Source of the DNA: Verrucomicrobiia bacterium
Lineage (GTDB): Bacteria; Verrucomicrobiota; Verrucomicrobiia; Verrucomicrobiales; DEV007
Length of the DNA stretch: 64,000 nucleotides
Reading direction: 5' to 3'
Assembly: GCA_030425385.1 (NCBI GenBank)
Contig: JAUIAH010000021.1
Coordinates: forward strand, 62,001-126,000
A program made the position numbers and the translations under genes. Position 1 is the first letter of the stretch. Each line of letters opens with the position of its first letter. The notes under the pieces were generated by a model. It saw only the letters and a list, made by a program, of their open reading frames with translations. It was not told where the DNA came from and did no database searches. Of this stretch, positions 43,601 to 50,847 are shown piece after piece.

Positions 43601-43856
43601 GGTGGAGAGAGGCACGCTAGAACGCCTAGTTCCTGTTCTCATGACAGCCATTTCAGCGGGCATCGCATTGATACCACTCATCCTTGCCGCCGACGAACCA
43701 GGTAAGGAGATCCTGAATCCGGTGGCCATCGTCATCATTGGCGGGCTCGTTAGCTCGACCTTGCTAGGCCTCGCAATCACTCCGGCCATCTTCTTTAGCT
43801 TCTGCCGCAAAGCTGCCGAGAAAGCGGTCGCTGCCGGGGCTCCAGCTTGCGGATAG
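40692..43856 (+). CDS. Heavy-metal RND efflux pump (CzcA/CusA family)
   Basis: This 1054-residue pump has the family start (NKLIRLSLAQRALVVAVSLV) and PVDVLPDLTKPTVTILTEAS. TM4 reads GGLAVAIGMVVDDAIVDVEN, closer to the branch with G-x-VVDDAIVDVEN than to the CzcA DFGLIIDG pattern. The region DRIGHMLSGVSAKVAVKIYG is also typical of that branch. Its metal is therefore uncertain; nickel, cobalt or zinc are possible. It follows the adaptor by 10 bases and precedes the His-rich binding protein. Confidence 0.92.
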   Translation: MLNKLIRLSLAQRALVVAVSLVLLVLGIKKTLELPVDVLPDLTKPTVTILTEASGYAPEEVETLVTIPLENALMGVTGVERLRSTNDISLSLIFVEFEWGTDIYQARQFVQERLTGAVEVLPEGVTPYMTPVASLMGDIMMVGVRDPSGETKPRDLRVLADWVIGRRFQSVPGIAEVLSMGGGVKQIQVQPDPNNMFAMGVTFEQLREAASKAVRNTTGGFLTEQDQEIMVRNLAMTTDLDAIGDTVVVHENDRAIRIKDVATVRWDIEPMRGDAGMGTKLNPDGTHVEGAVTGDEGVIINIRKSPGFDTIALTDKLESIIDELKTTLPEGVELVTLYRQRDFIDLSIGNLEEALRDGAIMVSIVLFLFLFNFRVTFITLTAIPLSLAITILVFDFLNLSVNSMTLGGLAVAIGMVVDDAIVDVENVFRRLRENAARETPESKLEVIALASSEVRSSILYATILIILVFMPLLALSGVEGRLFTPIAIATIVSMGASFVVSLTVIPVLSSYLLNPKPGKEHGDSFLVRWIKGAFRLTWLKLALAQPFLIFALTGILLFISYEAYTKMGGNFLPPFREPTAVVAMTTAPGTSLKTTTELSKTAQDLLLQIPGVETVGYRVGRAERGDHVVPVSTVEFDVEFNEEGEANRKEVLEQVRNTMRSIPGTFSALSGPLADRIGHMLSGVSAKVAVKIYGPDLKELRRLGEEVAGIARAIPGLEEARTEQQAPIPQLRIEVDRKRALAYGVTPGELNDDLAALMGGEAVAEVYEGQRVYDLVVRLPLEWRENPQRLENIYIDTESGQRIPLSYVAELRQATGPNTILRENTLRRFVVSINPTTSDLNAVVEQLQQDVAAKLKLPKGYSLSFEGEYEAQQKATRTIAITSAIILVVIVFLLYSYFQSFSFVLLVLTNIPISLIGAVLYTRFTLDNISIATLVGFIAITGIAARNNIMMISHYLHLMAHEGEKFTRKMVERGTLERLVPVLMTAISAGIALIPLILAADEPGKEILNPVAIVIIGGLVSSTLLGLAITPAIFFSFCRKAAEKAVAAGAPACG

Positions 43857-43917
43857 CCTTCAAACACTCACCCGCCCGACCCTGGGCGATCACCCAAACC
43901 ATACAGCAAATAAAACG

Positions 43918-44430
43918 ATGAAACTAACCACCCGTATCCTAACGATCTTCTCCGTTGCGGCCTACGCCGTAATGCCAGTTCTAGCAGACGAAGATAAACA
44001 CGACGACCATGACGATCACGGCCACGAGAAAGTCGTTGCCGGGCCGAATGGCGGGCGCGTACTCACCGACGTCGAACCGCACCTCGAATTCCTCGTCAAC
44101 GAAGACCGCACGGTCACGATCACCGCGCTCGACGACCACAACAAGGCCGCCAAGATTGCCGGTCAGACGGTGAAGATGATTGCTGGTAAGCGCAGCAGCC
44201 CTACGAATCTCACCTTCTCAGTGAAAGACGGCAAACTCGTCTCCAGCGGGAAACTCCCAGCTGGCAACGACTTCCCCGTCGTCGTCCAAATCAAGCCTAA
44301 AAAAGGTGCAAAAACAGTGAACGCCAAGTTCAACCTAAACCTGAAAGACTGCCCGACCTGCAAGTATAAGGAGTACGCCTGCACTTGCGCCCACGGGGAC
44401 GACGATGACCACAAAGACCACGACCACTAA
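43918..44430 (+). CDS. Periplasmic His-rich metal-binding protein (family of three, copy 2)
   Basis: This 170-residue protein has a signal peptide (cleaved near PVLAD). A short His/Asp cluster, HDDHDDHGHE, is followed by AGPNGGRVLTDVEPHLEFLV and a C-terminal CPTCKYKEYACTCAHGDDDD with a final HKDHDH. It resembles the proteins at 24420 and 46034. It starts 61 bases after the RND pump gene and ends before a strong hairpin. Likely a periplasmic metal buffer or chaperone for the pump. Confidence 0.75.
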   Translation: MKLTTRILTIFSVAAYAVMPVLADEDKHDDHDDHGHEKVVAGPNGGRVLTDVEPHLEFLVNEDRTVTITALDDHNKAAKIAGQTVKMIAGKRSSPTNLTFSVKDGKLVSSGKLPAGNDFPVVVQIKPKKGAKTVNAKFNLNLKDCPTCKYKEYACTCAHGDDDDHKDHDH

Positions 44431-44470
44431 GACGAAAAGGATAAGTAACACCCACTAGCGTTATTTCGAG

Positions 44471-44501
44471 GCCGTCGCCCCTCCCATCCGGGGGCGACGG
44501 C
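44471..44501 (+). terminator. 11-bp hairpin after the third RND operon
   Basis: GCCGTCGCCCC (44471-44481) and GGGGCGACGGC (44491-44501) pair perfectly around a 9-base loop, followed by TCTTCCCGTTTA. It separates the RND operon from the TnpB-like gene, which begins 34 bases later. Confidence 0.7.
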
Positions 44502-44535
44502 TCTTCCCGTTTAACGCCACCGCTACGGACGTCGG

Positions 44536-45774
44536 ATGGCCATACCTATGAAATGCGGAACATGCAGAGCTGAAAATCGCCTTGTCGATAAACACGGTAA
44601 GGAACGTACCCCCCGTGGTTGGAAGCTATTTCAGGGGCAGAGGTATTGTGCTGCTTGTTGGGAAAAGCAATTCGTCCTCCGCTCCCTGGTGCTCGCCGTG
44701 AGCAAGCCTCTCGACCTCTCCTGGGATGAATTTACTGATCGATTGGAGACCGCCTGGCGGCAGACCACGCAACTATCGAACGCGATTATCACCAAGCTGG
44801 CTCTGCTAGAACCCGTGAGAACGCCGGAGATGACCAAGATGCCCGCAGCCCCGAGTCCCTACCTCTATCCGTGGGCATGCGATGAGTTTCCCGACCTCGA
44901 CGTCCAAAGTATCAACTCACTCATCCATACCGTACAACGAACGTACAATCGCTTTCGCCTGGAGGTCTTCTGGCGCCGGTCCCGCTCGCTCCCACAGTAC
45001 CGATACCCGGCGCCTGCCCCTTTCCCTAGCCAGTCTTCCAAACTTGAGTGGCTCTCTGATTCTCAGAAAGTCCCTGTGGTGACCCTACGCCTCGGCGGCG
45101 AGCGGACGAGACTTCAGCTCCAGTCGAAACACCAGAAGAACTACAAGCTATCGCTCTCTCAGATCGTCGCAGGCGAAGCTAAGCTCTGTGAAGGGGCGAT
45201 CTACCGAAAAGTCAGTTTTGGAACACACCGACCCGGAGTCGTTTCTCGGGCTCCGGGAGGAGGCCAACGCTTCCACTCGCAGGTGTTTGTGAAACTCACC
45301 GCTTGGCTCCCGCGCCAAACCGTTTCCGGTCCAGCCAAGCGGCGCCACCTCCGTGTGAGCACCGGCAATGATTTCTTCCTGTCGGCCTCCGTTTCCGGCG
45401 AACCTCAATGGACACTCCACGCCGACCACGTCAGGCGCTGGATCAATTCCCACGCCGAACGCCTCAGACGCCTATCGTCCGACCAAGACTTCGCGGCCAG
45501 GCAATCGCGCAGACATCGCCTCCCGATCAATGAGTTCCGCTCCAAGCTCACCGGCAAGCACCACCGCCGGATGGCAAACTTCCTCAAGCAAACCTGCGCC
45601 GAAGTATCCGACTACGCGGTGCGCAACGGTTGTCGGAAGATCATCTGGCAGCGCGAGAATACGGGATTCTTGCGTTCGTTCCCGTGGTTTGAGCTAGAGA
45701 CTTCACTAGAGCACCGGGCGGAAGAACTCGGAATCCTTTTCGAACGGGCTACTTCGGGGAGCCCGTCAACCTAA
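44536..45774 (+). CDS. TnpB/Cas12-like RuvC-fold protein, apparently nuclease-dead
   Basis: This 412-residue protein is hard to assign, but its C-terminal half follows the TnpB/Cas12 RuvC layout. HLRVSTGNDFFLSAS (about 270-284) sits where RuvC-I has D-x-G. A long helical part with HHRRMANFLKQTCAEVSDYA (about 342-361) leads to CRKIIWQRENTGF, where RuvC-II has Glu. FPWFELETSLEHRAEELGI (from 382) matches the L-x-x-K-A-E-x-x-G region. The catalytic Asp and Glu appear replaced and the protein ends before the zinc finger and RuvC-III. An N-terminal zinc knuckle (Cys7, Cys10, Cys38, Cys41) replaces it. No partner transposase is present. It lies between two paralogous His-rich metal genes. It resembles domesticated TnpB-type repressors, but this is inferred. 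Confidence 0.5.
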   Translation: MAIPMKCGTCRAENRLVDKHGKERTPRGWKLFQGQRYCAACWEKQFVLRSLVLAVSKPLDLSWDEFTDRLETAWRQTTQLSNAIITKLALLEPVRTPEMTKMPAAPSPYLYPWACDEFPDLDVQSINSLIHTVQRTYNRFRLEVFWRRSRSLPQYRYPAPAPFPSQSSKLEWLSDSQKVPVVTLRLGGERTRLQLQSKHQKNYKLSLSQIVAGEAKLCEGAIYRKVSFGTHRPGVVSRAPGGGQRFHSQVFVKLTAWLPRQTVSGPAKRRHLRVSTGNDFFLSASVSGEPQWTLHADHVRRWINSHAERLRRLSSDQDFAARQSRRHRLPINEFRSKLTGKHHRRMANFLKQTCAEVSDYAVRNGCRKIIWQRENTGFLRSFPWFELETSLEHRAEELGILFERATSGSPST

Positions 45775-46033
45775 CCATGCAACCAAACTTAGAACAACCT
45801 CGATACCTACCGGCCATCACCAGGCCGAGCGCGATAACCCCTCCTGACGCTGGTCGCTTGAGGGTCTCGCGGAACGCGCCCCAAGCGGCGGGGATACGGC
45901 ACCCTGTGCCAGCGCCCCTGCGCCACCTGATGAAAAGAAGGACCGGTGTGAGTGGAACAAGAATGTAACTAGGCGCATCCAACCAGATCGGAACGCCTCA
46001 CTATAAAACCAATACCCAACTAGAATTAACACA
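45775..46033 (+). other. Non-coding stretch after the TnpB-like gene (possible guide RNA)
   Basis: This gap has no convincing gene: the short plus frame from 45777 and the minus frames are Pro/Arg-rich and unrelated to known families. It contains small hairpins, for example GGCAC/GTGCC (45899-45911), and GC-rich segments, then becomes AT-rich before the next gene. TnpB and related dead proteins use an RNA encoded at or just past their 3' end, so this is where one would expect a guide RNA. The promoter of the downstream His-rich lipoprotein must also be here. Confidence 0.4.
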
Positions 46034-46612
46034 ATGAAACTAACCAAATTGCCACTAATCGCTATCGCTCTAGCGGGCACCTACTATCTCTCTTCCTGCG
46101 GCGGAGACCAGCACGACGACCACGATGGTCATGACTACGACGAGCATGCCGAACACTCCGAGGATGATGACCACGAGGGTCACGATCATGACGACCATGA
46201 AGGACACGATCACGATGACCATGAAGGACATGACCACAGCGACATCGTTGCAGGGCCGAACGGTGGCAGGGTCCTAACAAGCGTCGAACCCCATGCGGAA
46301 TTCTTCGTCACTGACGACCGCAAGGTGCAGATCGCGTTCGTCGACGATGACCTGAAACCTGTTGCGGCAGGCGACCAGAATGTCTCAGTGATTGCGGGAG
46401 ACCGCTCGAATCCGACCAGTCTCTCCTTTGCCAAGAGCGGCAATGTCCTCATCTCTGACAAGGTCCTTCCCGACGGCAACGACTTCCCGGTCATCGTCCA
46501 GATCAAGACGGACGCCTCTGCCGAGACGGTTCGCGAGAAGTTCAATCTGAATCTCGCCGACTGCCCGACCTGCGACTACAAGGAGTACGCCTGCACCTGC
46601 GCCCACGATTAG
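46034..46612 (+). CDS. His/Asp-rich metal-binding lipoprotein (family of three, copy 3)
   Basis: This 192-residue protein has a lipoprotein signal (YYLSSC, Cys22). Residues 26-70 are mostly His, Asp and Glu, including three tandem DDHEGHDH units. The core AGPNGGRVLTSVEPHAEFFV and the end CPTCDYKEYACTCAHD match the protein at 43918. It would buffer metal at the membrane surface. It lies after the TnpB-like gene and its non-coding tail. Confidence 0.75.
   Translation: MKLTKLPLIAIALAGTYYLSSCGGDQHDDHDGHDYDEHAEHSEDDDHEGHDHDDHEGHDHDDHEGHDHSDIVAGPNGGRVLTSVEPHAEFFVTDDRKVQIAFVDDDLKPVAAGDQNVSVIAGDRSNPTSLSFAKSGNVLISDKVLPDGNDFPVIVQIKTDASAETVREKFNLNLADCPTCDYKEYACTCAHD
46166..46237 (+). repeat. Three tandem 24-bp units encoding DDHEGHDH
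   Basis: Three consecutive in-frame 24-base units (46166-46189, 46190-46213, 46214-46237) encode DDHEGHDH. They differ mainly at third codon positions. The number of units may vary between strains, which would tune metal capacity. Confidence 0.85.
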
Positions 46613-46844
46613 CGTCATCAATGACTGCTGGAATATTTTAGTGAGAATATCTTTCATCGTGTCCGTTAGCCGGGGCCGGGGACAACCCGGGCCTCGGCGC
46701 GTTGGACGCGTTTCTTGGGGGCGGCGAGGCAGCTGGGCAGGTCTGCTTTCGGGTTCAGCCCCGAAACCGGTGGAGATTTCGACGTTAACTATCGCGCGGG
46801 CAACCTCCGAAGACGCCGATATCTCTGACCCGTCTCGCCGATGT

Positions 46845-47216
46845 GCCCTGCTTCCTCGATTCAAGCTCGAGAAAGAACTAGGGCAAGGAAGACTAGGTGC
46901 CGTCTATGGTGCGGTTGATAGAAAACTGGATCGTATCGTGGCGATGAAGGTGATGTCTGATGATCCCCACATTCCCGGGTTCTCGGAACGCTTCGAACGG
47001 GAAGCTTCGACGATGGCAAAACGGAACCATCCTAACATCGTTTCGATTTATGAATCTGGCTGAGTAGATGATTATCTCGTGATGGAGCGGATGGAAGGCG
47101 GCTGAGTAGATTCGCTCAAAGGAAAAACTGTCGATTCAGAGCGCGATGAGTGTGCTTGGGCAAGTCTGCGATGCGTTGGATTACGTTCACTCGCTTGGCA
47201 TGCATCGGGATGTGAC
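46845..47216 (+). pseudogene. Decayed Ser/Thr kinase fragment
   Basis: The frame reads FKLEKELGQGRLGAVYGAVD and KLDRIVAMKVM, then FSERFEREASTMAKRNHPNI, colinear with residues 70-130 of the kinase at 8205. After VSIYESG two TGA stops appear (at 47061 and about 47103), each in a copy of GGCTGAGTAGAT, with codons lost around them. Later DNA still matches the segment up to MHRDV, then similarity ends at about 47216. The zinc ribbon, catalytic core end and sensor part are gone. Nothing recognisable fills 46613-46844 except GC-rich hairpins. Confidence 0.85.
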
Positions 47217-47229
47217 TCGCTGCCGAGCG

Positions 47230-47280
47230 GAGCGCAGGAACTTAAGCACATTGTCAGAATGTGCTCACTTCCTTCTGCTC
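47230..47280. terminator. Extended hairpin before the transfer operon
   Basis: An 8-bp perfect stem AGCACATT/AATGTGCT (47245-47265, loop GTCAG) is extended by GAGCGCAGGAA against TTCCTTCTGCTC (47230-47280) with mismatches. There is no T-run. It lies between the kinase remnant and the VirB2 promoter motif and may insulate the operon. Confidence 0.55.
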
Positions 47281-47310
47281 TGAAGAAAGTTTCAAAAAAC
47301 ATCACGCCAT

Positions 47311-47349
47311 ACCGTGATGTGCGTTCTCAGACGGCGAATTAACTGGTGA
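47311..47349 (+). promoter_or_regulatory. Transfer-regulon motif, copy 3 (upstream of VirB2)
   Basis: ACCGTGATGTGCG, then GGCGAATTAACTGGTGA with the common spacing. It ends 22 bases before the VirB2-like ATG. An overlapping inverted repeat CATCACG/CGTGATG (47300-47319) includes the left block, as expected for an operator. Confidence 0.7.
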
Positions 47350-47371
47350 ATCCTAACCATTTGATTCGCTT

Positions 47372-47650
47372 ATGAATAACATTATCAACAATATCATGCC
47401 GGTTCTCGCTGCTGCGGGAGGTCTTCAACAGAATTTGGGGCAAGTCGCGGGAGTCCTCAACGCTATCGCCATTCTGCTCTTCTTCGGAGGGCTGCTCATG
47501 TCCGCTATCATGTTCATGATCGGGCGCACCGAATACCTGAAATACGGTCTGGTCGGTGCGGGGCTTGGTGGTCTCGCGTGGGTTATTGTCACGACCTTCT
47601 TCCAAGCGGGCAATGGGGTCGATCCCGGCATCCAGTTGCAGAACTTCTAG
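47372..47650 (+). CDS. virB2: VirB2/TrbC-like pilin
   Basis: This 92-residue protein has two hydrophobic helices (about 28-50 and 58-78) and a short polar loop (MIGRTEYLKYG), as in VirB2/TrbC pilins, though the N-terminal leader is short. It is the first gene of the type IV secretion operon, with a VirB3-like and a VirB4-like gene next, so position strengthens the call. It would be the major pilus subunit. Confidence 0.7.
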   Translation: MNNIINNIMPVLAAAGGLQQNLGQVAGVLNAIAILLFFGGLLMSAIMFMIGRTEYLKYGLVGAGLGGLAWVIVTTFFQAGNGVDPGIQLQNF

Positions 47651-47703
47651 CGTGAACACACGGCGTCGAACCTAACCGAATACGACTCCCACATTCTCAT
47701 CAC

Positions 47704-48129
47704 ATGAGCCCACACGGCGAAGGCCGACGCTACCACGAGGCGAACGCGGGAAGGGATTCCAAGCCCGTCATCTTCATCTTCGAGGGGAACAACATCCTCT
47801 GGATGGTGCTCGGATGCGGGCTTGCCCTTCTCGTGTTTCGGCTCGGCCACGACCAACTGAACTGGAGCATCGGCGAGTCACTCGCCGCTGGCCTCGTTCC
47901 CCTATCAATCATCTCGCTCTACGTCATCCTCCTCAAGTCGGGCAAGCCGCAGAGCTTTGACCGTGAGTTCTTCGAATGGATCGCCATCCGTTCACGACAG
48001 GCCCTCGATCACTTCGGACTGATGCGTGATCGTGCCTACTTCGCTCCGCCGAGATCCAAGCCTACCCGTCGGCCCAACCATCCATCCAGCAAATCTTCAC
48101 AATCCAACAATCATGGCCAAACCCATTGA
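47704..48129 (+). CDS. virB3: VirB3/TrbD-like inner-membrane protein
   Basis: This 141-residue protein has two close membrane helices (about 30-48 and 60-80) and a polar, basic C-terminal tail. VirB3 proteins have this layout and always lie before VirB4, as here. The sequence itself is weakly conserved. It overlaps the VirB4 start by 17 bases. Confidence 0.6.
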   Translation: MSPHGEGRRYHEANAGRDSKPVIFIFEGNNILWMVLGCGLALLVFRLGHDQLNWSIGESLAAGLVPLSIISLYVILLKSGKPQSFDREFFEWIAIRSRQALDHFGLMRDRAYFAPPRSKPTRRPNHPSSKSSQSNNHGQTH

Positions 48130-50788
48130 CGGCTACCTTGTCGATGACCTCATCGTCTATCGCGGACTGCAGAAAGGAGGCTACGTCGGTCGTGGCTTCC
48201 GAATCCACCCACCCGATGGCGAGAACGCCGATGTGGGCTGGCTTAACCGGCTCGAAGACGAAATGCGCGTTCTGCTAGCCTCGCTCAAGGACACAGCGCG
48301 GATGCAGTTCCATTGGTCGGTTGATTCCGATTACCAACGCGAATTGCTCTCCTACTACGCAAAGACCAAGGAACTGGCGACCAACGAATGGAGCAAACTT
48401 CAGCGCAACGAACGCTTCACGCGCTACTGGCGACTCATGGAGCAACGCCAACTGCGCCGCGAACGTCTAAACATCTACATCACAAGCAAAGTCGATGCAG
48501 GCGCGCTGCCCAAGGATGGGGGCAAGCGCAAGATCTATGACTACGTGCTCGGTACCATTGGCAGGGAATTGGAGCAATACGGCGACCTCATGGAGCAAAT
48601 CTTTGGAAGTGTCGGAGGCTCTGTTCGTCCGTTAGGCGAGTTGGATCACTTCGAAGAATTCTATCGCTACTTCAACGCTTCCGCCCCCGATTGCCCTGAG
48701 ATCGACTACGAACAACTCTACGATCCTGACAGAAGTCTGATCGAGAACTGCTTCAATGGCGAAGCTGCCCCCCTATCAAAACCCGATCAGGGCTACTACC
48801 TCGACGGCTACTACCAAGGCATCCTCGTCGTGAAGAGTCTGCCCAAGACCACCTTCTCCGGCATGATCGCTCAGCTGACCGAACTCGACATGCTCGACTA
48901 CAGCATCACGGTCAACATCCGTCCGCTCGACGTCATGAAGGAGATCGAAAAGGAAGAAGGAGCCTACGAGAAACTCCAGAACACCATCCAACACTCGCCA
49001 AAGCTTCGGATGCTCGCCGCCATGCAGAAGAAGGGGCAGAAGATCTCGCGTCTGATGTCGAACGAAGTGCTCCCCTACAAGGCACAGTTCATTCTGCGCT
49101 GCTGGGATGCCGACAAGGCCGGACTTCGCGCCAAGATGGCGGCCCTGCGAAGCGCCATTTCAAAACTGGGCGGCGCGAAATACTATGATCCCGCTCTGCC
49201 GACCAGTAATCGCAACTACTTCTACGCCGCCATACCGGGATGGTCTTGGGACAAGTACCAGGACTTCAGCCACTACATTGAGGATGCGAACCTGGCCAAC
49301 CTGCTTCCAGTGTCTGCCACGCCCACCGCCGATCTAGCTGATGCCGAAGCGATCTACGACGGAGCCAACCGCAACCTCATCGGTGTGAAGACATTCGCCA
49401 ACAATGCGCCGCAACATGGCGTGATGTTTGGCATGAGCGGCGCGGGCAAGTCGGTGAATATGATCGATCTCCTGACACAGACCGATCCCTACTACGACTA
49501 CACCGTGATCGTCGAGGAAGGCCTTTCTTACGGCATCTATTCACAAACCGTCGAGGAGAACGCCAAACCGATCATCATTCAGCCCAACGGAACGCTGACG
49601 TTCAATTACCTCGATACCAGCGGCTTGCCGCTCACATCGCTACACATTTCGAACGCTACCGCACTTTGCCAACTCATGGCAGGCGTTTGTCAGGACGAAG
49701 ACAAGAACCGGCTGCGTGGGGCGCAATTGTCGGGCGCTATCCGCCAACTCTACCGTGACTACTACGACGATTGGACACGACGGAACACCGATTCCCATCG
49801 TGAACTTGTTCGAACCGTCGCGGCATTGCAGAAATGGCTGGTCGAGAAATTGCCTCCCGGCGCAACCATGCTCGACGCCTACATCGACTTTCGCGATTCT
49901 GGCCACGGGGAGAAAGAAGAATGGTTAGCGAGCACGACTGACGAAGAGATCGAAGTCACCGAACGCGATCAACTTGCCTCCGAGGAGACTTTCCGCCTCG
50001 CCTTCGCCGGAATGCGCCCGGATCAAATGCCAACACACAGCCAGTTGCAGGAAATGCTAGGGATGGACCCCCAAGGCGTCAATGCACAGGAAGCGAGGCA
50101 GCTCGCGCAACTGCTAGAGCCATGGTGCCATCATGGCAGCTACGGCGCAATCCTTGACGGCACCAACAACGTCAATCTGCGGGGGCGAATCGCTCACTTC
50201 GAACTCGGCTACATCCCCGAATCCGCGCAAGACCTGCGAGCCGTCGCCGCCTTTCTCATCACGAATCACGTTCGAAACGAGGTCATGACGCGTCGCCGCG
50301 ATGTCAGAAAACGTGTGATTCTCGAAGAGCTGAGCGCCTTCCTAACCATTCCCGATGGCGACCGCATCACCCGCGAATTCTACGAGCGGATGCGCAAGTT
50401 CAACTGCTGGGTGTTCTCAGTGATTCAACAGTTCGGTCGTTTCTACGATAGTCCCGTCCGCTCCAGCGTGATGGGCAACTCGCGAATGCTCATGCTCATG
50501 AAACAGCGAGACCGTCAGGATCTCGACCGCATCTCGGAAGCGTTTCCATTGCCAGAAGTGACACAGGGAGCCATCAGTTCGTTCCCCGAGCCCAAGGCAT
50601 TCTCCAGCTTCGTCTACTATCGTGAAGACGACGCCAAGCCGATCATCGCAAACGCCAGGAACCGAGCGTCAAAAGAGATGCTCTACGCAACCGCCAGCGA
50701 CGGTGCGACTTTTGAACGCAGGGCCAAGGAAATGCTAGGCAACGCACCAGTCGTCGAACGCATCACCCAAGCAGCTCAATCCGCCTAA
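48113..50788 (+). CDS. virB4: VirB4/TraC-type conjugation ATPase
   Basis: From ATG 48113 (MAKPIDGYLVDDLIVYRG) it has 891 residues. The longer frame from 48026 would overlap the VirB3-like gene. Walker A is GMSGAGKSVN near residue 440. The Walker B-like site is RVILEELSAFLT near 732, with Glu-Glu where Asp-Glu is usual. A later FSVIQQFGRF region also fits VirB4/TraC. This ATPase drives pilus assembly and DNA transfer at the inner membrane. Confidence 0.9.
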   Translation: MAKPIDGYLVDDLIVYRGLQKGGYVGRGFRIHPPDGENADVGWLNRLEDEMRVLLASLKDTARMQFHWSVDSDYQRELLSYYAKTKELATNEWSKLQRNERFTRYWRLMEQRQLRRERLNIYITSKVDAGALPKDGGKRKIYDYVLGTIGRELEQYGDLMEQIFGSVGGSVRPLGELDHFEEFYRYFNASAPDCPEIDYEQLYDPDRSLIENCFNGEAAPLSKPDQGYYLDGYYQGILVVKSLPKTTFSGMIAQLTELDMLDYSITVNIRPLDVMKEIEKEEGAYEKLQNTIQHSPKLRMLAAMQKKGQKISRLMSNEVLPYKAQFILRCWDADKAGLRAKMAALRSAISKLGGAKYYDPALPTSNRNYFYAAIPGWSWDKYQDFSHYIEDANLANLLPVSATPTADLADAEAIYDGANRNLIGVKTFANNAPQHGVMFGMSGAGKSVNMIDLLTQTDPYYDYTVIVEEGLSYGIYSQTVEENAKPIIIQPNGTLTFNYLDTSGLPLTSLHISNATALCQLMAGVCQDEDKNRLRGAQLSGAIRQLYRDYYDDWTRRNTDSHRELVRTVAALQKWLVEKLPPGATMLDAYIDFRDSGHGEKEEWLASTTDEEIEVTERDQLASEETFRLAFAGMRPDQMPTHSQLQEMLGMDPQGVNAQEARQLAQLLEPWCHHGSYGAILDGTNNVNLRGRIAHFELGYIPESAQDLRAVAAFLITNHVRNEVMTRRRDVRKRVILEELSAFLTIPDGDRITREFYERMRKFNCWVFSVIQQFGRFYDSPVRSSVMGNSRMLMLMKQRDRQDLDRISEAFPLPEVTQGAISSFPEPKAFSSFVYYREDDAKPIIANARNRASKEMLYATASDGATFERRAKEMLGNAPVVERITQAAQSA

Positions 50789-50847
50789 CTAAAACATTGA
50801 GCCCTGCCACCCAACCTGACAGACTCTTTAACCCCATCATCTGAACC

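Noticed and set aside
45749-45982. Minus-strand 77-codon frame behind the TnpB-like gene
   Set aside because: It overlaps that gene's end, lacks family features and is rich in residues expected from antisense GC-rich DNA.
46166-46237. CRISPR-like tandem repeat
   Set aside because: The units are 24 bases without spacers and encode DDHEGHDH in frame inside a protein gene.
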